A stretch of 64,000 bases of DNA from Burkholderia sp. Bp8963 (GCF_003854275.1 NZ_QTQP01000028.1:1-64000); one strand, 5' to 3'. Counted from the first letter of the stretch, positions 46,086 through 56,005 are shown. Translations and numbers: made by a program. Notes: generated by a model from the sequence alone, not told the origin.

Positions 46086-46113
46086 AAAGGTCGGCTTTAT
46101 GCCGGCCTTTTTT
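46086..46113. terminator. Bidirectional intrinsic terminator
   Basis: AAAGGTCGGC, loop TTTAT, GCCGGCCTTT followed by a run of seven T on the plus strand; on the minus strand the run CCTTTTC follows. It would terminate the original tRNA transcript on the plus strand and the Ohr/OsmC gene on the minus strand (stop at 46152). Confidence 0.85.
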
Positions 46114-46151
46114 CATTTCCAGCCCAAACATCGCGCCATGACGTTCGTCGA

Positions 46152-46655
46152 TTACACCGCGCCCTTTAACCGCACGCTGTGACGGATACCTGCCCTCGCC
46201 ATCTTCGCGTACGGGCAGATCTTCTCGGTTTCGGCGACCAGCATCGCCGCGTCCTCGGCGGCAACGCCAGGCAGTGCCACGTCCAGGTCGAGCGTGAGCG
46301 CAAACAGCCCATCGGCCGGATCTCGCCCGAACGTCGCGCTCGCCGTGACAGCCAGGTCACGCGGTAGACGCACCCTCCGTTTCATCGCGACCAGCGTCAG
46401 AGCGCCGTGGAAGCACGCGGCGAATCCGGCCGCAAACAGTTGCTCCGGATTCGTTCCACCGCCGCTCCCGCCAAGCTCGACCGGCAGTCGCAATTGCAGG
46501 TCCAGTTCGCGATCGGCCGATCGCGCGTGCCCCGACGACCGACCATGCGCCGCGTCGCCTCCAGTGACTGTGACGGTCGTCGTGTAGAGCGGCAACAGTT
46601 CACTGCCAGTGTACGGGTCGAGCAGGGATACAGAAGGCGGTGCCGTGTTTCTCAT
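46152..46655 (-). CDS. OsmC/Ohr family organic hydroperoxide resistance protein (167 aa)
   Basis: An Ohr/OsmC fold with both redox cysteines: FAAGFAACFHGALTLVA (peroxidatic) and TEKICPYAKMARAGIRHSV (resolving). The preceding GGSGGGTNPEQLFAAG is the family signature. It reduces organic hydroperoxides with lipoylated or dithiol donors. ATG 46655 is used as GGAG precedes it by a fitting distance; the ATG at 46667 would have none. The N-terminal extension (residues 1-25) is a little longer than in most Ohr proteins of 140-150 residues. It sits just right of the tRNA fragment, sharing the bidirectional terminator, and is likely the first core gene. Confidence 0.92.
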   Translation of the reverse strand: MRNTAPPSVSLLDPYTGSELLPLYTTTVTVTGGDAAHGRSSGHARSADRELDLQLRLPVELGGSGGGTNPEQLFAAGFAACFHGALTLVAMKRRVRLPRDLAVTASATFGRDPADGLFALTLDLDVALPGVAAEDAAMLVAETEKICPYAKMARAGIRHSVRLKGAV

Positions 46656-46978
46656 TAGAATCTCCATTTAAGGCTGTACGCGTCACGCCGGCGCTTGCGC
46701 AGCAATGCGCCGTCTGATCGGTGATGTTGACGGCCGCCCCGACCGGCGTCCATAGGACGTGTTCGAAACTTCCGGCCCCATCCCATAGTTCGGCGGCCAA
46801 CTCCTCTCCAGCAACGCGCCCCGACCGCAGGCCGGTCATTACCGCCCCGCCCGACACCCACTCACCGCGTTCAATCCCGGGATTTCCCTAGGCTGACATT
46901 CCGGCCGCCACGCGGTTAAATAAATCAACGTGATTTATTTAATGCGCCGCCGCCCGGCGCCCCATGGAAGGAGACACC
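46656..46978. other. Divergent region between ohr/osmC and the ROK regulator
   Basis: No gene accepted. A minus-strand frame (46857-46600) overlaps the start of the Ohr gene and has no recognisable family. The region carries the operator palindrome at 46916-46942. Confidence 0.55.
46916..46942. promoter_or_regulatory. Perfect 12-bp inverted repeat, ROK regulator operator
   Basis: TTAAATAAATCA (46916-46927), ACG, TGATTTATTTAA (46931-46942). Perfect, AT-rich and placed 37 bp before the ROK gene, the position expected for autoregulation of the sugar operon. ROK repressors of the Mlc/NagC/XylR group bind AT-rich palindromes of this kind. Confidence 0.8.
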
Positions 46979-48229
46979 ATGCGAAGCCCGCACATCGGCC
47001 AGGGAAGCAATTCGGCCAACGTGCGCCGTTACAACGAGCGCCTGTTGCTGAAAGCCTTGCGCCGCGCGGGCAGCGCGTCGAAAGCCGATCTCGCGCGCCT
47101 CGCGAACATGACTGGCACGGCCGTCGGCAGCATCATCACGTCGCTCGCCGACGCGAAGCTGATCGAGTTCACCGGCCGTCGCGTCGAAGGCCAGCGCGGC
47201 CAGCCCGCTTCGCTGATCCGTCTCGACCCGCGCGGCGCGTTCGGCATCGGCGTCCACCTCGACCGGATGCGGATCGAGACGGCGCTCGTCAATTTCGACG
47301 GCGACGTGCTCGGCCGCGTCACCCACGACACGCTGCTGCCGCCGCCCGCCGACGTGCTCGAGATCGTCCGGCGCGATATCGACGCGATGCAGGCCCTCCT
47401 GCCCGCGCACGAGCGGGAACGGCTGACCGGCGTCGGCGTTGCGCAGCCGTACAACCTCCGCAGCTGGATGCGCGAACTCGGCCTTGCCCCCGACACGTTC
47501 CGTCCGTGGGAAGACGTCGATTTCGCGAGCGAACTCGGGCGCGCGCTGTCGCTGCCGGTGTTCGGCGAAAACGACGGCAACGCCGCCGCGATCGCCGAAC
47601 TGTTCTACGGCTTCGGCCGGCAGCAGGACGATTTCATCTACCTGTTCATCGGCCCGGCGATCGGCGGCGGCATCGCGATCGACGGCGACTGCCTGCGCGG
47701 CGTCACCGGCAACGCGGGCGACATCGGCGTGATGCCCGTGCCGCCGAGCCGCCTGCCGTCAGCGCCGCCGCCGCGCGGCCCGTGGGACATCCTGCTTGCG
47801 CGCGCATCGCTCCACGCACTCGTGCGCCACCTGCGCTACAGCGGCGAGACGGTCAACAACCGCGCGGATCTCGAAGTGTGCATCGCACGCGGCCTGCCCG
47901 CCGTCGACGAATGGATCGACGACTGCGTCGACGCGCTCGCCCCCGCGCTGCGCGCGGTGCTTTGCGTGATCGACGCACCGGTGGTCGTGCTCGATGCCGA
48001 CACCGACGCCGGCCTGATCGACACGATCGCGAAGCGTCTGCACACCGCGCTCGTCGCGACCGCGCCGGAAGCGCGCGGCACGCCGACGCTCGTGCGCGGC
48101 ACCTTCGGCGCGGACGCCGGCGCGATCGGCGCGGCGACGCTGCCGATGTTCTTCAACTTCTCCCCGCGGGCCGGCATCCTCAAGGGTGCGAGCGCGGAAT
48201 CGCAGGAGGTCAACCATGTCGCAATCTGA
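46979..48229 (+). CDS. ROK-family transcriptional regulator (416 aa)
   Basis: An N-terminal MarR-like helix-turn-helix (residues 12-75: [55 protein letters not shown]) is followed by a ROK sugar-kinase fold: [63 protein letters not shown] and HNAGD-like [11 protein letters not shown]. The usual zinc-binding cysteine motif is not seen. It should repress the downstream sugar ABC and catabolic genes until sugar binds. ATG 46979 has AAGGAGACACC; its 3' end overlaps the ABC ATPase start by 14 bp, so it is the first gene of the operon. It is controlled through the palindrome at 46916-46942. Confidence 0.92.
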   Translation: MRSPHIGQGSNSANVRRYNERLLLKALRRAGSASKADLARLANMTGTAVGSIITSLADAKLIEFTGRRVEGQRGQPASLIRLDPRGAFGIGVHLDRMRIETALVNFDGDVLGRVTHDTLLPPPADVLEIVRRDIDAMQALLPAHERERLTGVGVAQPYNLRSWMRELGLAPDTFRPWEDVDFASELGRALSLPVFGENDGNAAAIAELFYGFGRQQDDFIYLFIGPAIGGGIAIDGDCLRGVTGNAGDIGVMPVPPSRLPSAPPPRGPWDILLARASLHALVRHLRYSGETVNNRADLEVCIARGLPAVDEWIDDCVDALAPALRAVLCVIDAPVVVLDADTDAGLIDTIAKRLHTALVATAPEARGTPTLVRGTFGADAGAIGAATLPMFFNFSPRAGILKGASAESQEVNHVAI

Positions 48230-49769
48230 GTCGCCCCGTCCGCTGCTCGAGATGCGCGGGATCAGCAAGACGTTCCCGGCCGTGCGCGCGCTCGACAACG
48301 TCAGCCTGACCGTCTATCCGGGCGAGATCCATTCGCTGATGGGCGAGAACGGCGCGGGCAAGTCGACGCTGATGAAGATCCTGTCGGGCGCGTACCAGGC
48401 CGACGCGGGCGGTGAGATCCTGATCGACGGCGCGCGCATCGACGTCGACGGCCCGCTCGCCGCGCGCGACGCGGGCGTCGCGGTGATCTACCAGGAGCTG
48501 TGCCTCGCGCCGAACCTGACGGTCGCGGAAAACATCTACGTCGGCCGCGAACTGCGGCGCGGCAACCGCCGCTGGGGCACGATCGACCGCGCGGCGATGG
48601 CGCGCGGCTGCCAGGACGTGCTCGCGCGTCTCGGCGCGCCGTTCGGGCCCGAGACCCTCGTCGGCACGCTGTCGATCGCCGAGCAGCAGCTCGTCGAGAT
48701 CGCGCGTGCCGTCCACACGCGTGCGCGCATCCTCGTGATGGACGAGCCGACGACGCCGCTGTCGTCGCGCGAAACGGAACACCTGTTCCGGCTGATCCGC
48801 CAGCTGCGCGAGGAAGGTCTCGCGATCATCTACATCAGTCACCGGATGGCGGAAATCTACGAACTGTCCGACCGCGTGTCGGTGCTGCGCGACGGCACTT
48901 ACGTCGGCACGCTGGACCGCGCGTCGCTGTCGGCCGAGCGGCTCGTCGGGATGATGGTCGGCCGCGACATCTCCGGTTTCTACAAGAAGGAACATGCGCC
49001 GTACGACCGCGGCCACCTGCTGCTGTCGGTGCGCGACGTCGCCGATGGCGGCCGCGTGCGCGGCTGCAGCCTCGACCTGCACGCGGGCGAAGTGCTCGGC
49101 ATCGCGGGGCTCGTCGGCGCAGGCCGCACGGAACTCGCGCGGCTCATCTTCGGCGCGGAGCCGCGCACGCGCGGCGACGTGACGATCGGCGAGCGGACCT
49201 TCGGCACGCATTCGCCGCGCGACGCGATCGACGCGGGCCTCGTCTACCTGACCGAAGACCGCAAGCGCCAGGGCCTGTTCCTCGACATGAGCGTGCGCGA
49301 CAACATCAACATCTCGGTGTGCAACCGCGACGCACGGCTCGGCGCGCTCGATCTCGCGCGCGGCGCCGCACGCGCACGCGACGCGATCACCGCGCTGTCG
49401 ATCCGCGTGCCGCACGCGAACGTCAACGTCGGCGCGCTGTCGGGCGGCAATCAGCAGAAGGTGCTGTTGTCGCGGCTGCTCGAAACGAAGCCGCGCGTGC
49501 TGATCCTCGACGAGCCGACCCGCGGTGTCGACATCGGCGCGAAATCCGAGATCTACCGGATCATCAACGACCTCGCCCGCGCGGGTGTGGGCGTGATCGT
49601 GATCTCGAGCGAACTGCCGGAGATCATCGGCGTCGCCGACCGCGTGCTGGTGATGCGCGAAGGCGAGATCGCGGGCGAACTCGGCGGCTACAGCGGCACG
49701 CCGATCACGCAGGAAGCGATCATCGCGCTCGCGACCGGCTCGCAAACGGAACTGGCGGACGCGCACTGA
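48216..49769 (+). CDS. Sugar ABC transporter ATP-binding protein (517 aa)
   Basis: A double-domain ATPase of the RbsA/XylG/FrcA type. Domain one: GENGAGKST (Walker A, about residues 42-50) and [16 protein letters not shown]. Domain two: [17 protein letters not shown] (degenerate Walker A), [36 protein letters not shown] (signature and Walker B). It powers import of a monosaccharide through the permease. AGGAGG precedes the ATG at 48216, which overlaps the ROK gene. Together with the permease, binding protein, fructokinase and pgi, a fructose importer is likely; ribose, xylose or mannose cannot be excluded. Confidence 0.94.
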   Translation: MSQSESPRPLLEMRGISKTFPAVRALDNVSLTVYPGEIHSLMGENGAGKSTLMKILSGAYQADAGGEILIDGARIDVDGPLAARDAGVAVIYQELCLAPNLTVAENIYVGRELRRGNRRWGTIDRAAMARGCQDVLARLGAPFGPETLVGTLSIAEQQLVEIARAVHTRARILVMDEPTTPLSSRETEHLFRLIRQLREEGLAIIYISHRMAEIYELSDRVSVLRDGTYVGTLDRASLSAERLVGMMVGRDISGFYKKEHAPYDRGHLLLSVRDVADGGRVRGCSLDLHAGEVLGIAGLVGAGRTELARLIFGAEPRTRGDVTIGERTFGTHSPRDAIDAGLVYLTEDRKRQGLFLDMSVRDNINISVCNRDARLGALDLARGAARARDAITALSIRVPHANVNVGALSGGNQQKVLLSRLLETKPRVLILDEPTRGVDIGAKSEIYRIINDLARAGVGVIVISSELPEIIGVADRVLVMREGEIAGELGGYSGTPITQEAIIALATGSQTELADAH

Positions 49770-49810
49770 GCGCCGCCGCTCATTTTTTACCTTCCATTTA
49801 GGCTACCGAA

Positions 49811-50848
49811 ATGATCAACCCGACCAAGCAGCGGAACCTCGCTTCCGCGCCGGCCCATCCGGTACAAGACCGCGCGCCGCAGACGCGCGTCGCCGACCGC
49901 CGCGCGCGCATGCAGTCGCTGATGCGCACCGCCGGCATGCTGCCGGTCCTGCTGCTCCTGTGCATCGGATTTGGCTTCCTGACCGACGGCTTCCTCACGC
50001 TGCAGAACCTGTCGATCGTCACCCAGCAGGCATCGATCAACATCGTGCTAGCGGCCGGGATGACGTTCGTGATCCTGACCGGCGGCATCGACCTGTCGGT
50101 CGGCTCGGTGCTCGCCGCCGCGGCGGTCGCCGCGCTGCTCGCGTCGAACATCCCGAACTGGGGCTGGCTCGGCGTGCCGGCCGCGCTCGCGGTCGGCCTC
50201 GTGTTCGGCGTGATCAACGGCGGGCTGATCGCGCTGCTGCGCCTGCCGCCGTTCATCGTCACGCTCGGCGCGCTGACCGCCGTGCGCGGCGTCTCGCGGC
50301 TGATGGGCAACGACACGACGATCTTCAACCCGCAGCTGCCGTTCGCGTTCATCGGCAACGGCTCGATCCTCGGCGTGCCGTGGCTCGTCGTGATCGCCGG
50401 CGCGGTGATCGTCGCTTCGTGGTTCATCCTGCGCCGCACGGTGCTCGGCATGCGGATCTACTCGGTCGGCGGCAACCCGGAAGCGGCACGCCTGTCGGGC
50501 ATCAACGTGCGGGCGATCCAGCTGTTCGTCTATGCGGCGTCGGGCCTCCTTGCCGGCCTCGGCGCGGTGATGTCGGCCGCGCGGCTCTATGCGGCCAACG
50601 GCCTGCAGCTCGGCCAGTCGTACGAACTCGACGCGATCGCCGCGGTGATCCTCGGCGGCACCAGCTTCGTCGGCGGCGTCGGCTCGATCGTCGGCACGCT
50701 GATCGGCGCGCTGATCATCGCCGTGCTGACCAACGGGCTCGTGCTGCTCGGCGTATCCGACATCTGGCAATACATCATCAAGGGGCTCGTGATCATCGGC
50801 GCGGTCGCGCTCGACCGCTACCGCCAGCGCGACTCGGCCCGCACCTGA
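49811..50848 (+). CDS. Sugar ABC transporter permease (345 aa)
   Basis: A BPD_transp_2 permease of the RbsC/FrcC type with about 8-10 hydrophobic helices. It starts after a basic N-terminal tail of about 35 residues (helix MRTAGMLPVLLLLCIGFGFLT), followed by AGMTFVILTGGIDLSVGSVLAAAAVAALLAS, the family's LSVGS signature, then GVINGGLIALLRLPPFIVTLGALTAVRGVSRL and GGTSFVGGVGSIVGTLIGALIIAVLTNGLVLLGVSD. It makes the membrane channel with the ATPase encoded 41 bp upstream. ATG 49811 has no strong Shine-Dalgarno sequence. Confidence 0.94.
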   Translation: MINPTKQRNLASAPAHPVQDRAPQTRVADRRARMQSLMRTAGMLPVLLLLCIGFGFLTDGFLTLQNLSIVTQQASINIVLAAGMTFVILTGGIDLSVGSVLAAAAVAALLASNIPNWGWLGVPAALAVGLVFGVINGGLIALLRLPPFIVTLGALTAVRGVSRLMGNDTTIFNPQLPFAFIGNGSILGVPWLVVIAGAVIVASWFILRRTVLGMRIYSVGGNPEAARLSGINVRAIQLFVYAASGLLAGLGAVMSAARLYAANGLQLGQSYELDAIAAVILGGTSFVGGVGSIVGTLIGALIIAVLTNGLVLLGVSDIWQYIIKGLVIIGAVALDRYRQRDSART

Positions 50849-50935
50849 CGTTCCCCCTTTCACCCATCGGGGCGCAGGCAGGTCCACCTGCGTCCGCCGC
50901 CTGACGAACCTCACGGACCTCACGGAGACAACGAC

Positions 50936-51880
50936 ATGTTCAAGCACAAAGCTGTCCTGACCGGCATCGCCTGCGCGTTCGCCTTCGCGGCATCCGCCGC
51001 CCACGCGGACAGCAAGCCGCTGAAGTCGATCGGCATCACCGTCGGCTCGCTCGGCAACCCGTATTTCGTCACGATCGCGAAAGGCGCCGAGGCGCGCGCG
51101 AAGCAGATCAACCCGAATGCGAAGGTCACGGCCGTGTCGGCCGACTACGACTTGAACAAGCAGTTCACGCAGATCGACAACTTCATCTCCGCGCACGTCG
51201 ACATCATCCTGCTCAACGCCGCCGATCCGAAGGCGATCGAGCCCGCGGTGAAGAAGGCGCAGGCGGCCGGCATCACGGTCGTCGCAGTCGACGTCGCGGC
51301 CGCCGGCGCGAATGCGACCGTGCAGACCAACAACGTGAAGGCCGGCGAACTCGCGTGCGACTTCCTCGCGAAGAAGCTGAACGGCAAAGGCAACGTGATC
51401 ATCGAGAACGGCCCGCAGGTGTCGGCGGTGATCGACCGCGTGAACGGCTGCAAATCGGTGCTCGCGAAGAACCCGGGCATCAAGCTGCTGTCGAGCGACC
51501 AGGACGGCAAGGGCTCGCGCGAAGGCGGGATGAACACGATGCAGGGCTACCTGACGCGCTTTCCGAAGCTCGACGGCGTGTTCACGATCAACGATCCGCA
51601 GGCCGTCGGCAGCGATCTCGCCGCGAAGCAGCTGAACCGCACCGGCATCGTGATCACGTCGGTCGACGGCGCGCCCGACATCGAGACCGCGCTCAAGACG
51701 AACACGCTCGTGCAGGCGTCGTCAAGCCAGGACCCGTGGGCGATGGCACAACAGGCCATCAATGTCGGCTACGGGATCATGAACGGCCAGAAGCCCGCCA
51801 ATCCGATGATCCTGATCGAACCGACGCTCATCACGCGCGACAACGTGAAGGGCTACAAGGGCTGGAGCGCCCCGCACTGA
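50936..51880 (+). CDS. Periplasmic sugar-binding protein (314 aa)
   Basis: A type I periplasmic binding protein (Peripla_BP_4). The first 25 residues (MFKHKAVLTGIACAFAFAASAAHADS) are a typical signal peptide with cleavage after AHA. The body starts KSIGITVGSLGNPYFVTIAKGAEARAKQINPNAKVTAVSADYDLNKQFTQIDNFI, with the family's D/N-rich ligand segments ADPKAIEPAVKKAQAAGITVVAVDV and FTINDPQAVGSDLAAKQL. It binds the sugar in the periplasm for the adjacent transporter. GGAGACAACGAC precedes the start. The gene lies 87 bp after the permease and 31 bp before pgi. Confidence 0.94.
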   Translation: MFKHKAVLTGIACAFAFAASAAHADSKPLKSIGITVGSLGNPYFVTIAKGAEARAKQINPNAKVTAVSADYDLNKQFTQIDNFISAHVDIILLNAADPKAIEPAVKKAQAAGITVVAVDVAAAGANATVQTNNVKAGELACDFLAKKLNGKGNVIIENGPQVSAVIDRVNGCKSVLAKNPGIKLLSSDQDGKGSREGGMNTMQGYLTRFPKLDGVFTINDPQAVGSDLAAKQLNRTGIVITSVDGAPDIETALKTNTLVQASSSQDPWAMAQQAINVGYGIMNGQKPANPMILIEPTLITRDNVKGYKGWSAPH

Positions 51881-51911
51881 TCCTTCATAACCCGAACGAC
51901 GCCAGCCCATC

Positions 51912-53510
51912 ATGACTCCGTTGACCCAGACGCCCGCGTGGCGCGCCCTCGCCGACCATCGCGACACGCTGGCCGGCATCCCGCTGCCCGAGCTGTTCGC
52001 GCGCGACTCCGATCGCGCCGCGCGCTTCTCGCTCGAGGCAGCCGGCCTCTTCGTCGACTTCTCGAAACATCCGGTCGTCGACGAGACGATTGCGCGTCTC
52101 GTCGCGCTCGCCCGCGCGACCGGCGTCGAAGCGCAGCGCGACGCGATGTTTGCCGGCGAGCGGATCAACCGCACCGAGCAGCGCGCAGTGCTGCACGTCG
52201 CGCTGCGCGACCGCTCGGGTGCGCCGCGCATCGTCGACGGCACCGACGTTGCCCCGCAGGTCGCGGCCGTCCTCGCGAAGATGCGCGGCTTCGCCGACGC
52301 GGTGCGCGACGGCGCGTGGCGCGGCCATACGGGCCGCCCGATCACGGACGTCGTCAACATCGGCATCGGCGGATCGGACCTCGGCCCGAAAATGGTCTGC
52401 GAAGCGTTGAAGCCCTACGCGCACCCGCGCCTGACGATGCATTTCGTGTCGAACGTCGACGGCGCGGACATCACCGAGGTGCTGAAGCACGCGAATCCCG
52501 ACACGACGCTGTTCGTCGTGTCGTCGAAGACCTTCACGACGCGCGAGACGCTCGTCAACGCGCACACCGCGCGCGCGTGGCTGCTTGCGAGCGGCGCGCC
52601 GGAGGCCGCGGTCGCGCAGCACTTCGTCGCCGTGTCGACGAATGCGGACGCGGTGGCCGCGTTCGGCATCGATCCGGCCAACATGTTCGGGTTCTGGGAC
52701 TGGGTCGGCGGCCGCTATTCGCTGTGGTCGGCGATCGGCCTGCCGATCGCGCTGCAGACCGGGATGGATGCGTTCGAAGCGCTGCTCGACGGCGCGCATG
52801 CGATGGACCGGCACTTTGCCACTGCGCCGCTCGAGCACAACCTGCCGGTGCTGCTCGCGCTGATCGGCATCTGGCATCAGAACTTCCTCGGCGCGACGAG
52901 CCACCTGATCGCACCGTACGACCGCTACCTGCACCGGCTGCCTGCGTACCTGCAGCAGCTCGACATGGAAAGCAACGGCAAATCGGTGACGCTCGCGGGC
53001 GAACGCGTCGACTACGCAACCGGCCCCGTGATCTGGGGCGAGCCGGGCACCAACGGTCAGCATGCGTTCTTCCAGCTGCTGCACCAGGGCACGGCCGTGA
53101 TTCCTGCCGACATGATCGTCTGCATGCGGCCGCAGCACGCGCTCGACGAACACCACGACATCCTCGTCGCGAACTGCTTCGCGCAATCCGAGGCGCTGAT
53201 GAACGGTGCGCGTTCGGCCGACGAGCCGCACCGCCATTTCGAAGGCAACCGCCCGACCAGCACGATCTGTCTCGACCGGCTCGACCCCGCGTCGCTCGGC
53301 GCGCTGATCGCGCTGTACGAGCACAAGGTGTTCGTGCAGGGCGCGGTCTGGCAGATCAATTCGTTCGACCAGTGGGGCGTCGAGCTCGGCAAGCGACTCG
53401 CGGTGGCGATCGAGCGCGAGCTCGGCGAACCGGGCCCCGTCGCTTCGCACGACGGCTCCACCAACCAGTTGATCAACCGCTACAAGGCACGGCGCGACAC
53501 AGCGGCGTGA
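51912..53510 (+). CDS. pgi: Glucose-6-phosphate isomerase (532 aa)
   Basis: Full-length phosphoglucose isomerase. Segments [75 protein letters not shown] and [16 protein letters not shown] are the family signatures and include the active-site Lys, Glu and His. It interconverts glucose-6-phosphate and fructose-6-phosphate in the cytoplasm. Its place in the sugar operon, 6 bp before a PfkB kinase and followed by zwf, indicates that fructose-6-phosphate made by the kinase is isomerised and sent to the Entner-Doudoroff route. This is probably the organism's pgi, or a sugar-induced copy. Confidence 0.97.
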   Translation: MTPLTQTPAWRALADHRDTLAGIPLPELFARDSDRAARFSLEAAGLFVDFSKHPVVDETIARLVALARATGVEAQRDAMFAGERINRTEQRAVLHVALRDRSGAPRIVDGTDVAPQVAAVLAKMRGFADAVRDGAWRGHTGRPITDVVNIGIGGSDLGPKMVCEALKPYAHPRLTMHFVSNVDGADITEVLKHANPDTTLFVVSSKTFTTRETLVNAHTARAWLLASGAPEAAVAQHFVAVSTNADAVAAFGIDPANMFGFWDWVGGRYSLWSAIGLPIALQTGMDAFEALLDGAHAMDRHFATAPLEHNLPVLLALIGIWHQNFLGATSHLIAPYDRYLHRLPAYLQQLDMESNGKSVTLAGERVDYATGPVIWGEPGTNGQHAFFQLLHQGTAVIPADMIVCMRPQHALDEHHDILVANCFAQSEALMNGARSADEPHRHFEGNRPTSTICLDRLDPASLGALIALYEHKVFVQGAVWQINSFDQWGVELGKRLAVAIERELGEPGPVASHDGSTNQLINRYKARRDTAA

Positions 53511-53516
53511 TCTGAC

Positions 53517-54455
53517 ATGACGACGAACCTCCCCCGACTGGTCGTATTCGGCGAAGCGCTGACCGACTTCATCCGCGACGACGCGCAACACTGGCACAGC
53601 GTCGCCGGCGGCTCGTGCTGGAACGTGGCCCGCGTCGGCGCCCGCCTCGGGGTGCCGACCGGCTTTGCCGGCACGGTCAGCCGCGACATCTTCGGCGACG
53701 AGCTGATCCGCAAGAGCGAGGAAGCCGGGCTCGACATGCGCTTCATGCGGCAGGTCGACCGCGCGCCGTTCCTCGCGATGGTCGTGTCGAAGCAGCCGCC
53801 ACACTATTTCTTCATCGGCGAGAACAGCGCCGATCTCGCGTTCGATCCGGCCGCGCTGCCCACCGGCGCGCTGGACGCCGCCGAGATCGTGCACGTCGGC
53901 TCGCTCGGCGTCGTGCGCGAGCCGCTCGCGTCGCGCCTGATCGACATCGCGCAGGCCGCGCGCGCAGCCGGCAAGCGGATCTCGTTCGATCCGAACTTCC
54001 GTGCGCCGATGGCCGAGCCGTCGTATCGCGCGACGCTGCGCCGGCTCGCCGGCCTCGCCGATTACATCAAGGTGTCCGACGAAGACCTGACCGGCCTGTT
54101 CCCCGAACTCGACGAAACCGCCGCGCTCGCACAACTGCGCACGTGGGCGCCCGATGCGGCCGTGCTCGTCACGCGCGGCGCTTCCGGCATGCACCTGTTC
54201 CATCGCAACGACACGCTGTTCCAGCCGGCGTTCCCGACCGATGTCGCCGACACCGTCGGCTGTGGCGACGCAAGCGTCGGCGGCTGGATGGCGAGCCTCC
54301 TCACGCGGCCCGATGCGCCGGCCGCCGAGCATCTGCGCTACGCAGCCGCGTGCGCGTCGGTCGCCTGTGCGCATCCGGGCGCCTACGCGCCGACGGCCGC
54401 CGAGGTCGCCGCGCGGCTCGACGCGTCGAGCGTCGCGGCGGAGCTGTCGCGATGA
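53517..54455 (+). CDS. PfkB-family carbohydrate kinase, probable fructokinase (312 aa)
   Basis: A ribokinase/PfkB-fold kinase. The N-terminal substrate region is VVFGEALTDFIRDDAQHWHSVAGGSCWNVARVGARLG. The C-terminal signature that usually reads DTxGAGD is DTVGCGDASVGGWMAS here, with the catalytic Asp kept and Cys instead of Ala. VLVTRGASGMHLFHRND is also typical. Between pgi and zwf, phosphorylation of fructose at C6 is the most economical activity. The gene starts 6 bp after pgi and its stop overlaps the zwf start (ATGA at 54452). Ribose or another sugar cannot be ruled out. Confidence 0.92.
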   Translation: MTTNLPRLVVFGEALTDFIRDDAQHWHSVAGGSCWNVARVGARLGVPTGFAGTVSRDIFGDELIRKSEEAGLDMRFMRQVDRAPFLAMVVSKQPPHYFFIGENSADLAFDPAALPTGALDAAEIVHVGSLGVVREPLASRLIDIAQAARAAGKRISFDPNFRAPMAEPSYRATLRRLAGLADYIKVSDEDLTGLFPELDETAALAQLRTWAPDAAVLVTRGASGMHLFHRNDTLFQPAFPTDVADTVGCGDASVGGWMASLLTRPDAPAAEHLRYAAACASVACAHPGAYAPTAAEVAARLDASSVAAELSR

Positions 54456-55939
54456 AGCCGGCCCAAGCATCAGTCGCGCGCGATCCGTCGGCGTTCGCCT
54501 TCGTGCTGTTCGGCGGCACCGGCGATCTCGCGATGCGCAAGATCCTGCCGGCGCTGTATGCCGCGCATCGAGACGGCCTGCTCGCACCGTCCGGACGCAT
54601 CGTCGCGGTCGCGCAGAACCCGTTCGACGATGCGGGCTACCTGCGCTGGGTCGATGCGTCGGTGCGTCCGCACGTCGAGCGCGCATCATTCGACGACGCG
54701 TCATGGCGCAGCTTCGTCGAGCGGCTCGCGTATGTCGAGCTCGACGCGAGCCGGCCCGACGCGTTCGCGCGCCTGCGCGATGCGCTCGAGCCGATGCCCG
54801 GCCGCCGCATCTTCTACCTCGCGACGGGACCGTCGCTGTTCGTGCCGATCTGCCGCTCGCTCGCGGGTGCGGGCCTCGCGCCATCGTCGTCGCGCATCGT
54901 GCTCGAGAAGCCGCTCGGCTACGATCTCGCGTCGTCGGCCGCGATCAACGACGCGGTCGGCACGATCTTCGCCGAGGAGCAGATCTACCGGATCGATCAC
55001 TACCTCGGCAAGGAAGCGGTGCAGAACCTGTTCGCGCTGCGTTTCGGCAACGTGATGTTCGAGCCTCTGTGGCGCCGCGAATGGATCGAGAACATCCAGA
55101 TCACCGTCGCGGAGGAACTCGGCGTCGGCGGTCGCGGCCCGTTCTACGACCAGACCGGCGCGCTGCGCGACATGGTGCAGAATCACCTGCTGCAACTGCT
55201 CGCGATCATCGCGATGGAGCCGCCGCAATCGATGGAAGCGGACGCGGTGCGCGACGAGAAGCTGCGCGTGCTGCGCGCGTTGAAGCCGCTCACGGCCGAC
55301 GACATTCCTCGCAGCGTCGTGCGCGGCCAGTATCGCGCGGGCGCCGTGCGCGGCAGCGCGGTGCCTGCGTATCAGGACGAACCGGGCGTGACGCCTGGCA
55401 GTGCGACCGAAACCTTCATCGCGCTGAAGGCCGAGGTCGACAACTGGCGCTGGGCCGGCGTGCCGTTCTTCCTGCGCACCGGCAAGCGGCTGGCGGACCG
55501 CGTGGCCGAGATCGTCGTCAACTTCCGGCCAGTCCCGCATTCGGCGCTCGGCGCCGCCGCGCTGCGGCCCGGCTCGAACCGGCTGACGATCCGCCTGCAG
55601 CCCGACGAATCGATCCGGCTCAGCACGCTGGCGAAGCAGCCGGGGCTCGGGATGTCGCTGCAGGGCGTGCACCTCGATCTCGCGTTCGACCGCTTCTTCC
55701 AGCAGAACCGGATGGAGGCCTACCAGCGGCTGCTGCTCGACGTGATCGCCGGACGTCTTGCGCTGTTCGTCCGCCGCGACGAACAGGAAGCCGCGTGGCG
55801 CTGGGTCGCGCCGATTCTCGACGGCGCCGCGCATCACTCGCCCGCACCGAAGCCTTATGCAGCCGGCAGCTGGGGGCCCGCGCCGGCGAGCGCGCTGCTC
55901 GCGCGGCACGGCACCTGCTGGCGCGAGGAAGAAAACTGA
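54452..55939 (+). CDS. zwf: Glucose-6-phosphate 1-dehydrogenase (495 aa)
   Basis: The nucleotide-binding start FVLFGGTGDLAMRKILPALYAAH and the signature RIDHYLGKEAVQNLFALRFGN (near residue 180) identify G6PDH. The C-terminal half has GVQTFRT-like PFFLRTGKRL and MEAYQRLLLDVIAGRLALFVRRDEQEAAWRW. It oxidises glucose-6-phosphate to 6-phosphogluconolactone and yields NADPH (or NADH). The ATG at 54452 overlaps the kinase stop by 4 bp. A longer open frame reaches back to 53615 inside the kinase gene but has no similarity before residue 280. The lactonase and edd/eda genes are not in the window. Confidence 0.96.
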   Translation: MKPAQASVARDPSAFAFVLFGGTGDLAMRKILPALYAAHRDGLLAPSGRIVAVAQNPFDDAGYLRWVDASVRPHVERASFDDASWRSFVERLAYVELDASRPDAFARLRDALEPMPGRRIFYLATGPSLFVPICRSLAGAGLAPSSSRIVLEKPLGYDLASSAAINDAVGTIFAEEQIYRIDHYLGKEAVQNLFALRFGNVMFEPLWRREWIENIQITVAEELGVGGRGPFYDQTGALRDMVQNHLLQLLAIIAMEPPQSMEADAVRDEKLRVLRALKPLTADDIPRSVVRGQYRAGAVRGSAVPAYQDEPGVTPGSATETFIALKAEVDNWRWAGVPFFLRTGKRLADRVAEIVVNFRPVPHSALGAAALRPGSNRLTIRLQPDESIRLSTLAKQPGLGMSLQGVHLDLAFDRFFQQNRMEAYQRLLLDVIAGRLALFVRRDEQEAAWRWVAPILDGAAHHSPAPKPYAAGSWGPAPASALLARHGTCWREEEN

Positions 55940-56005
55940 CCGGCAATTTGCCACATTAAGAAGCCACACCACGCTGCACCACTACCGCACTTACGCATCG
56001 ACTTC

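Noticed and set aside
46600..46857. 85-codon minus-strand frame upstream of ohr/osmC
   Set aside because: Overlaps the Ohr gene in another frame; composition not protein-like; no homology seen.
48210..49766. 518-codon minus-strand frame opposite the ABC ATPase
   Set aside because: Antisense shadow with low-complexity Arg/His/Asp; the plus strand encodes complete ATPase motifs.
51885..54884. 999-codon minus-strand frame across pgi, kinase and zwf
   Set aside because: Antisense shadow in high-GC DNA spanning three recognised genes; no domain.
53615..55939. Open frame of 774 codons through the kinase gene into zwf
   Set aside because: The first 280 codons are an Arg-rich shadow of the kinase; only the part from 54452 has G6PDH similarity, and the ATGA overlap gives the true start.
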